Source of the DNA: Polyangiaceae bacterium | GTDB taxonomy: Bacteria > Myxococcota_A > Polyangia > Polyangiales > Polyangiaceae | DNA length: 5,607 nucleotides | Direction: 5' to 3' | Assembly: GCA_025934595.1 (NCBI GenBank) | Contig: JAICXU010000266.1 | Coordinates: forward strand, 1-5,607 | Part shown: in pieces, positions 1 through 4,740 of the stretch | Layout: every line of letters starts with the position of its first letter | How positions within the stretch are numbered: the first letter of the stretch is position 1 | Translations under genes and position numbers: made by a program | The notes under the pieces: generated by a model | Database searches by the model: none | What the model was told of the DNA's origin: nothing | What the model saw: the letters and a program-made list of their open reading frames with translations, nothing else

Positions 1-173
1 CGGCGGATCTCGTCGCGCCGATCACGAGCCTCCTCGCGCGGCAGGAGCTCGAAGAAGTGATCGCGGCGCCTCCCGTTCATCCCGCGGTGCGTGCGCTGTG
101 CATCGAGAGGCTTCGCCGAAAGCCGCCGTTCTCGCACGACCAGCCCGATCCCTCGCATCCCGAGCTGCATTGA
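1..173 (+). CDS. C-terminal fragment of an unidentified protein (5' end outside window)
   Basis: An open frame enters from the left edge (first full codon at base 3) and ends at TGA 171-173, giving 56 visible residues that begin ADLVAPITSLLARQELEEVI and end PDPSHPELH. The visible part has a helical, Leu/Ala/Glu-rich stretch, then a basic segment (IERLRRKPP) and a hydrophilic, His/Pro-rich tail. Codons favour G or C in the third position, as in the other real genes here, and no credible competing frame covers the segment. I recognise no domain in so short a piece and assign no function. It converges on the small CxxC gene, with 34 bases between the two stop codons. Confidence is that this is a real coding end, not what it encodes. 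Confidence 0.62.
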   Translation, partial: ADLVAPITSLLARQELEEVIAAPPVHPAVRALCIERLRRKPPFSHDQPDPSHPELH

Positions 174-207
174 CGGCGCAGGATCGCGCGCGTCTCGGAG
201 CTGGCGC

Positions 208-468
208 TCAGCCTTCTTCTTCTTCGATGTTCCACTGCATGAGCGCGGTCACGCCTAGCGCCGTGTTGCACGCATCGCAGAGCGGCGCTTTTTCGAAGCG
301 CACGTCGTCGCCGCGCGTCGTGACGTAGACACCGTGGCTCGCCGCGGACTCGTCGTCGGCCATTTCGTAAGGCGACATTTCGCGACCGCACGCATCGCAT
401 TTCGCGAGAATGGGCGGAGCAAACAGCACCTCGTGGCCGATCACGAAGTTCGACATCGAGCCGAACAT
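208..468 (-). CDS. Small protein with two CxxC pairs (zinc-ribbon-like), function unknown
   Basis: This encodes 86 residues, or 82 if translation starts at the ATG at 454-456. Two Cys pairs, CDACG (C24, C27) and CDAC (C64, C67), are 36 residues apart and could bind one Zn(II) as a split zinc ribbon. Between them lies an acidic segment (YEMADDESAAS) followed by a likely beta stretch (GVYVTTRGDDVRF). The protein ends in an IEEEEG tail and has no signal peptide or membrane segment. I chose the ATG at 466-468 because a GGA lies 9 bases upstream of it, while the internal ATG has no purine-rich site. It follows the PP2C stop by 35 bases on the same strand and is probably the last gene of that transcript. 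The frame stays open upstream, antisense-like, through the phosphatase gene, but that Arg-rich extension is not credible protein. I know no named family for it; the Zn role is inferred from the cysteines. Confidence 0.78.
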   Translation of the reverse strand: MFGSMSNFVIGHEVLFAPPILAKCDACGREMSPYEMADDESAASHGVYVTTRGDDVRFEKAPLCDACNTALGVTALMQWNIEEEEG

Positions 469-503
469 AGCAAGCAATCCGAAACGCGCAAACCGCCAGC
501 GAC

Positions 504-1718
504 TCAGCGCAAAAAGAGAAAAGCGGTGGCGGCGAGAGCGCTGATGACGCCGAGGATGAGCACCACCACGATCCACGTCGGCACGTGCGTTCCCGGAATG
601 TCGATGGGCTCGTCGACCTCGTAATGAGGTCCGCCGCCGGGCTCTTGCCACGAGGCATTGTTGGCTCCCGCGACGGACGGATCGCTCGACGCCGGAAGCG
701 GGCTCGGGCCTGTGGGCGCGGGCGCCGGCGTGAGCGAGGGCAATCGACGCGCCGGGGAGGTGAGCTCGGCCGGCTCCTCGGGCAGCGAATATTTTCGATA
801 CTTGAGCGGCTCCGCGTCGCTCGGATCTCGGAGGCTTTTGCCGTCGAACTTCACGACGATGACGGTGATGTTGTCGTGACCGCCCGCGAGGTTCGCTTTT
901 TCCGTCAGCGCTTTGCACGCTTCGAGCGGCTCCGAGAATTGGAGGAGCGTTTCGCGAATGTCGTCGAAGCGGATCATGCCGGAGAGACCGTCGGAGCAAA
1001 GAAGGAGCGTGTCGCCTTTGCGGAGCTCGGCATACGTGAGATCGACCTGCACCGTGTCGGCGGTACCGAGCGCTTGCAAGATGATGTTGTTGTGCTCGAA
1101 GGTCTCGGCTTCTTCTTCCGTGAGCTGGCCGGCTTCGATCAATTGATTGACGAGCGACTGATCGCGCGTGACTTGCACGAGCTGGCCCTGTCGCAAGATG
1201 TATCCGCGTGAGTCTCCGACTTGCGCGAGAAAGAGCACGTCGTCGACCAGCGCTGCGGCCGTCACGGTGGTGCCCATGCCGCGACGCGTGCGGTCGGCTT
1301 TCGCTTCTTGAAAAATGCGGAGACCCGCCGCTTCGACGGAGCGCACGAGACGACGCGCGAGCTCGTTTCGCTCGACGTGCTCTCCGGGGACGAGACCGTC
1401 GACCATGCGCTCGTACAAAATGTCGACCGCGAGCTGGCTCGCGATCTCGCCTGCCGCGGCTCCGCCCATGCCGTCGCATACGGCGAACAAGCTGCCGTGG
1501 CAGCCGATGGTCGCTTTCCGATTTGCTTCGAGGAGCCCGCGCGACTTTTGCGTGAGGTCGGCGACCAAGAAATTGTCTTCGTTGTGCTCGCGGACTTGTC
1601 CGACGTCCGTCCGCGCGAAGAGATCGACGTCGACCGTGACCAGGCCTTCGCGATAGGCGTCCTCGGGTGCGATCGCCTCACCTTCCGCCGGCGGCGGTTT
1701 GAGCTCGGGTTGGCTCAC
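504..1718 (-). CDS. PP2C-family Ser/Thr protein phosphatase with C-terminal membrane anchor
   Basis: This 404-residue protein should remove phosphate from phospho-Ser/Thr using Mn/Mg. The PP2C (PPM) motifs appear in order: RTDVGQVREHNEDNF (36-50, with phosphate-binding R36 and E46/D48), CDGMGGAAAGE (81-91, metal ligand D82), GMGTTVTAA (147-155), VGDSRGYILR (167-176), TRDQSLV (184-190), CSDGLSGMI (241-249, D243) and GGHDNITVIVV (279-289, D282). All expected metal residues are present, so it is probably active. About 20 extra residues (54-75) separate the first two motifs compared with PstP-type enzymes. Residues about 311-380 form a Pro/Ser/Glu-rich linker, followed by one hydrophobic helix (382-403) that ends in FLR. 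This suggests a tail anchor with the catalytic domain in the cytoplasm. Translation starts at GTG (1716-1718), which overlaps the FHA stop as GTGA; a GAG lies 8 bases upstream. The overlap implies translational coupling. PrpC/PstP-like enzymes are the closest known group; the substrate is unknown. Confidence 0.95.
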   Translation of the reverse strand: MSQPELKPPPAEGEAIAPEDAYREGLVTVDVDLFARTDVGQVREHNEDNFLVADLTQKSRGLLEANRKATIGCHGSLFAVCDGMGGAAAGEIASQLAVDILYERMVDGLVPGEHVERNELARRLVRSVEAAGLRIFQEAKADRTRRGMGTTVTAAALVDDVLFLAQVGDSRGYILRQGQLVQVTRDQSLVNQLIEAGQLTEEEAETFEHNNIILQALGTADTVQVDLTYAELRKGDTLLLCSDGLSGMIRFDDIRETLLQFSEPLEACKALTEKANLAGGHDNITVIVVKFDGKSLRDPSDAEPLKYRKYSLPEEPAELTSPARRLPSLTPAPAPTGPSPLPASSDPSVAGANNASWQEPGGGPHYEVDEPIDIPGTHVPTWIVVVLILGVISALAATAFLFLR

Positions 1719-3301
1719 GTCGTTAGCTCGATCCGAAAGAGCTGCTGGCCCACTCGAAACTCGTCGCCATTTTCCAGCGGAGACTCGCCGCGGATCTGGA
1801 CGAAGGTGCCGTTCGAAGAGCCGAAGTCCGAAAGCGAGAACGTGCGCTTTTTCGCGCCCGCGTCGGCGTCGTGCACGCGAATGGCGGCGTGCCGGCGCGA
1901 CAGGAATGGATCCTCGGCAAAGATGATGTCGCCCGACTCACGGCCCAAGATCGTCTCGCGCTTTCCCAAGTAATAGACGTCACGAGTGACGCCTTCGACT
2001 GTGCGGAGACAAAGCCGGGCGTAGCGCGGAGCGACGGGGGTACCGAAGACGAGCGTCCCGTGCTGCGACGCGGGGCCCAGCCCTTCTTCCGCGTCCTTCA
2101 CGACCTCAAACCTTATCACCTGTTGTCCCAGGAGGATCAAATCTTGATCTTCCAATTTCTTGGCGATGGAACCCGTCGGGTCCTGACCAGGGCTCGCGGC
2201 GGGGTCCGTCTGGGGGTTCGAGCCGGGGTTTTTTCCGGCGTTCGCGAGCCGTAAATACACGCCGTTCGTGCTGCCGAGATCGCGCAAATAGAGGCGGCCT
2301 CGCCAGGAAATTCGCGCGTGACGCGGCGAAAGATACCCGTCGTCGGCGACCAGCACGTCACCTTCGGTGCGACCGATGTCGAGCCGTTCGTCGATGGGAT
2401 AGCTCTGACCCTCACCGCCGTCTTTCGCGATCACGATCAGGCGCCCGCGATGCTTCGCGGGCTGGCGAGCGAGCATCGATGCGGCCGCGTGCTCGCGCGA
2501 GATGACCGAGGGCGCGACCGGCGTGAGCGGCGCGAGATCCGAATGTGGCGGACGCGAGGGCACAGGCGGCGGCGGAGGCTCGGGCGCCTCGACGCGCGGA
2601 TCGCGCGAGGACGGCGGCGGAGCAATCGGCCTCGAGGACACGAGCGCGTCCGCGAGCGACGCGCCGCAGACCTTACAAAACTGCGCGGCCGAATCGCACA
2701 CTCCCCGGCAGCGCGTGCAGACGCGGACGGTGCTCGTCGGAGAGATCGCGAAGCCCACGCCGAGCACGGGCACCGGCGCGATGGGCTGGTCGGCCGCCTT
2801 CGGCGTCTGCGAAGGATCGCGCCGCGATTCGGGCGGAGGATTGGCGGCCGCGGTCTCGAGCCTCTGCGGGCGCGCCGATGGCGGCGCGGCGGGACCCAGC
2901 GAGGAGCGCAGCTGATTTCCGCATGCGAGGCAGTAGCGAATGTGGGGCGCGTTCGAAGCCCCGCATCGACCGCAGCGGCTGCGCGTCGGCTGCTCTTCGC
3001 TCTTCGCGTCGCGCGGAGAAAAATCGAAGTTCGGCGCGGAAGGTCGCGACCGCGGCTCCTTCGGCGGCTCCGATTTCGTCTTGTCGAGCAGCGCATCGAT
3101 GTCGTCGACGGGACCCTCGAGCGCGCGCGACGGGCTCGGCGTCGGAAGCACATCCGACGGCACGCGCGGCGCGGGCGCGACATCGTAGGCCGGCAGAATC
3201 GCTGGAGTCGGCGGCGCGATGCGCGGACCCAGGCGTGCGCCACAGTCTTGGCAGAAGACCAAGCTCGGCGCATTGTCGCGCCCACACGTTCCGCAGATCA
3301 C
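1715..3301 (-). CDS. Three-zinc-ribbon, tandem-FHA-domain protein
   Basis: This 528-residue cytoplasmic protein is a likely phosphothreonine reader and scaffold. Three zinc ribbons share the spacing C-x2-C-x10-C-x2-C: C3/C6/C17/C20, C110/C113/C124/C127 and C195/C198/C209/C212. They are separated by Pro/Ala/Ser-rich, probably disordered linkers. FHA1 (about 285-400) shows IGR (309-311), SPRH (325-328) and DLGSTNG (341-347). FHA2 (about 428-526) shows LGR (452-454), SRRH (468-471) and DFGSSNG (492-498). The Arg, Ser, His and Asn residues typical of phosphopeptide binding are present in both. FHA1 carries a Gly/Asn/Pro/Asp-rich insert (about 352-384) before its last strands. No membrane segment is seen. 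The start is GTG (3299-3301): no other start exists upstream before an in-frame stop, and any later start would lose the first Cys pair. Only a weak SD is visible. It overlaps the downstream PP2C gene by 4 bases. Its partner may be a Ser/Thr kinase encoded elsewhere (inference). Confidence 0.93.
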   Translation of the reverse strand: MICGTCGRDNAPSLVFCQDCGARLGPRIAPPTPAILPAYDVAPAPRVPSDVLPTPSPSRALEGPVDDIDALLDKTKSEPPKEPRSRPSAPNFDFSPRDAKSEEQPTRSRCGRCGASNAPHIRYCLACGNQLRSSLGPAAPPSARPQRLETAAANPPPESRRDPSQTPKAADQPIAPVPVLGVGFAISPTSTVRVCTRCRGVCDSAAQFCKVCGASLADALVSSRPIAPPPSSRDPRVEAPEPPPPPVPSRPPHSDLAPLTPVAPSVISREHAAASMLARQPAKHRGRLIVIAKDGGEGQSYPIDERLDIGRTEGDVLVADDGYLSPRHARISWRGRLYLRDLGSTNGVYLRLANAGKNPGSNPQTDPAASPGQDPTGSIAKKLEDQDLILLGQQVIRFEVVKDAEEGLGPASQHGTLVFGTPVAPRYARLCLRTVEGVTRDVYYLGKRETILGRESGDIIFAEDPFLSRRHAAIRVHDADAGAKKRTFSLSDFGSSNGTFVQIRGESPLENGDEFRVGQQLFRIELTT

Positions 3302-3397
3302 GCCCGGGATGGGACTATAGCCGTGGTCTTCCCGTCAAGTCCGCCGATCGCGCAAACATGACGCGCGTCCAGAAGGTGGCCGGCAGTGTCTCACGCA

Positions 3398-4165
3398 TTA
3401 CTTCAGACGACCCTCGCCGAACGGATCGCGCGCGCCGAGATCGAACTCGAGCGCAATCAGCTGCGCGAGACCGCCCGATCTGTCGGTGTGCGACGGATCG
3501 GTGAACCCCCGCAAATAAAGGCCGCGATATGCGAGATAGACGCCGACGACCGTCGTGCGCGTGATCTGCGCCTCGGCGCCGACGCCGAGCGTCGCCATGG
3601 GTCCGTAGGTGTCGACGCCCCACTCGTTTCCATATCCGGCGACGCCGATGCCGCCGATGACGACGGGCTGCACGTCACGTCCCGTTTCGATGTAGTAGCG
3701 ACCCTCGAAGCGAAGCTGCTGCAGGATCGCGAGGCGGTAGAGCTTCGACGGGTCCTGCTTCGAAAGCTCGTAGGCGCCGCCGAAATACCACGGGCCTGCC
3801 GAGCGAAGCCCGACGCGCACGAGAATCCCGCCGCCCGATCCGAAAATGCACGGCTCGCTCGTCGAGCCACAGATTTGGCCCGCCGACAAAACCGATTCTG
3901 CCGCGAGGCCCGCACCATATTGAAGATAGGGAATGTTGAGCGGCGGCGGTTTCGAGGCTTCGCCGGGATTTCCTTGTGCTGCGATCTCTGCCTCGTCCGC
4001 ATTCGCAGTCGCCGAGGCCGGCGCGTCCGGTGCCGTCGGCGGCACGTCGGCACGTGCAGGCGCCGATGCGAGCAGGAGCGCCGCACCCGAAGCGATGAGC
4101 ACGCGAGCACGCAGGCCTGACGCGGAGAGAGAACGGCTTTCTTTTTTGTGCGCGAAGGCCCACAT
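3398..4165 (-). CDS. Secreted, probable outer-membrane beta-barrel protein, function unknown
   Basis: This 255-residue protein begins with a signal peptide: a basic n-region (HKK...RAR), a hydrophobic core VLIASGAALLLASAP (22-36) and a likely signal peptidase I site ARA|D after residue 39. No lipobox Cys is present. Residues 40-75 form an Ala/Pro/Glu-rich linker. From about 79 onward, short alternating polar/hydrophobic strands rich in Gly and Tyr (GGGILVRVGL, WYFGGAYEL, RFEGRYYIE, VVIGGIGVAGYG, TVVGVYLAYRGLYL, LIALEFDLGA) fit a small outer-membrane barrel. C99 and C106 could form a disulfide in a loop. The start is ATG 4163-4165; no start precedes it before the in-frame stop at 4199-4201, and the SD is weak. 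The gene ends 96 bases before the FHA gene on the same strand with no visible terminator, so co-transcription is possible. I recognise no named family; the barrel assignment rests on pattern alone. Confidence 0.85.
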   Translation of the reverse strand: MWAFAHKKESRSLSASGLRARVLIASGAALLLASAPARADVPPTAPDAPASATANADEAEIAAQGNPGEASKPPPLNIPYLQYGAGLAAESVLSAGQICGSTSEPCIFGSGGGILVRVGLRSAGPWYFGGAYELSKQDPSKLYRLAILQQLRFEGRYYIETGRDVQPVVIGGIGVAGYGNEWGVDTYGPMATLGVGAEAQITRTTVVGVYLAYRGLYLRGFTDPSHTDRSGGLAQLIALEFDLGARDPFGEGRLK

Positions 4166-4206
4166 GCGATTTGCCCGAGATGCCGCCCGACAGGCTTCTC
4201 ACCAAG

Positions 4207-4212
4207 ATGATA
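4207..4212 (-). promoter_or_regulatory. Candidate -10 box for the outer-membrane-like gene
   Basis: On the minus strand these bases read TATCAT, a 5/6 match to the sigma70 -10 consensus TATAAT. The box lies 41 bases upstream of the ATG at 4165, so a start near 4200 would give a leader of about 35 bases. The hexamer at the best -35 spacing (CTTACC, 18 bases away) is a poor match, so this is only a candidate. Confidence 0.25.
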
Positions 4213-4223
4213 GCGCGCACGTA

Positions 4224-4229
4224 TTGACA
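4224..4229 (+). promoter_or_regulatory. Consensus -35 hexamer TTGACA upstream of the acidic-protein gene
   Basis: TTGACA is a perfect sigma70 -35 match, 38 bases upstream of the ATG at 4268. The matching -10 would be GTATTC (17-base spacing) or TATTCG (18-base spacing) near 4247-4253, both only partial matches. A start of transcription there (about 4259) would remove most of the SD from the message, so either another -10 is used or this hexamer is coincidental. Confidence 0.35.
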
Positions 4230-4241
4230 GGGTAAGACCGT

Positions 4242-4257
4242 CTCGCGTATTCGCGAG
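4242..4257. repeat. Perfect inverted repeat CTCGCG-TATT-CGCGAG over the SD
   Basis: Two exact 6-base arms (4242-4247 and 4252-4257) flank a 4-base loop. In RNA, a G-U pair (4241 with 4258) would lengthen the stem. The right arm supplies the GAG of the GAGGAA ribosome site, and the repeat also covers the only -10 candidates for the TTGACA at 4224. It could be an operator or an RNA hairpin that hides the ribosome site. Confidence 0.5.
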
Positions 4258-4260
4258 GAA
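4255..4260 (+). promoter_or_regulatory. Shine-Dalgarno GAGGAA of the acidic-protein gene
   Basis: GAGGAA lies 7 bases before the ATG at 4268-4270, ideal spacing and the strongest ribosome site in the window. It fixes the start of the acidic-protein gene. Its first three bases are also the end of the inverted repeat at 4242-4257. Confidence 0.8.
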
Positions 4261-4267
4261 GCTCGAC

Positions 4268-4693
4268 ATGGAGATCGTACTCGACAAGAGAGCCGTTCGG
4301 CAGATCCGACTCTCCGCGCAAGACGCGGTGGAAGAGGGTGACATCGAAACGCTGCGCGAAGACATTCTCGAAGCGTTCACGGAGGAGCAGGTCGAAGAGA
4401 TCGAGCGTCGCTTGGACAGCGGCGACTTCTTCGAATTCTTGACCGACATGCTCGACGAATGGAGCGGCGACGACGTCGACGAGCTCTTCGAGCTCATGGA
4501 CACGCAGCTCGGCGACATGGGCATCGACGTGAAGTTCGACAAAAAGGCGGCCGCCGCCATCGTCGAGCCGGGCGAAGAAGACGCCGACGAAGACAAAGAC
4601 GACGCCGACGATTACGAAGAAGACGACGACCTCGACGACGAGGACGACGACGACACCGAGGAAGAAGAAGAAGACGCCGACGACGAGCCGTGA
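4268..4693 (+). CDS. Small, highly acidic protein with Asp/Glu tail, function unknown
   Basis: This encodes 141 residues from an ATG with a strong SD. Residues 1-95 look like a mostly helical folded part with charged amphipathic segments (for example AVEEGDIETLREDILEAF, 20-37, and EEQVEEIERRLDSGDFFEFL, 39-58) and few basic residues. Residues 101-140 are a low-complexity tail with 31 Asp/Glu in 40, interrupted by single Ala, Tyr, Leu, Lys and Thr. The predicted pI is very low. There is no signal peptide, membrane segment or Cys, so the protein is probably cytoplasmic. I recognise no family. A folded head with a polyanionic tail resembles, in layout only, the RNA polymerase delta subunit of Firmicutes and nucleic-acid-mimic or chaperone tails; I see no sequence evidence for homology. 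It diverges from the outer-membrane-like gene and converges on the TPR gene, with 47 bases between the stop codons. Confidence 0.9.
   Translation: MEIVLDKRAVRQIRLSAQDAVEEGDIETLREDILEAFTEEQVEEIERRLDSGDFFEFLTDMLDEWSGDDVDELFELMDTQLGDMGIDVKFDKKAAAAIVEPGEEDADEDKDDADDYEEDDDLDDEDDDDTEEEEEDADDEP
4576..4690 (+). repeat. GAC/GAA-rich low-complexity coding tract
   Basis: This stretch is dominated by GAC, GAA and GAG codons with a 3-base period and encodes the Asp/Glu tail of the acidic protein. Runs of GAC and GAA (for example near 4640-4653 and 4659-4673) could allow in-frame length variation by slippage. The +1 frame reads as an Arg-rich artefact. Confidence 0.7.
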
Positions 4694-4740
4694 GCCCGAT
4701 GGTCGAGGGTCGGCCTAAGTCCCGTTCGAAGGTCTAGGTC

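Noticed and set aside
174..207. A possible terminator between the left partial gene and the CxxC gene.
   Set aside because: GC-rich segments are present, but no stable perfect stem followed by a T-run is visible on either strand.
457..1479. A 423-codon minus-strand frame that would extend the small CxxC gene upstream.
   Set aside because: Outside the CxxC part its translation is Arg/His/Ser-rich low-grade protein, and it overlaps the phosphatase gene, whose motifs are all intact in another frame. It is a GC-rich shadow.
1221..1973. A 250-codon plus-strand frame crossing the FHA-PP2C junction.
   Set aside because: It lies antisense to two clearly real genes, and its translation shows no domain, only mirrored codon structure.
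504..3301. A type VI secretion regulatory pair (PppA/Fha-like).
   Set aside because: T6SS loci also pair PP2C and FHA genes, but no T6SS structural gene is present and the triple zinc-ribbon architecture does not suggest that role.
3314..3338. A possible promoter before the FHA gene: minus-strand TTGACG (3333-3338) and TATAGT (3314-3319).
   Set aside because: The spacer is only 13 bases, too short for a sigma70 promoter. TATAGT alone lies so close to the GTG that the message would be nearly leaderless. It is possible but unsupported.
2318..3504. Two long plus-strand frames (347 and 319 codons) opposite the FHA gene.
   Set aside because: They are Arg/Ala-rich, overlap each other and lie antisense to an intact zinc-ribbon/FHA protein; both are typical artefacts of high GC content.
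3457..4596. A 379-codon minus-strand frame spanning the barrel-like gene, the divergent region and the acidic-protein gene.
   Set aside because: Its Ser-rich start is the complement of the GAC/GAA codons of the acidic gene, and it runs across two better-supported genes and a promoter region.
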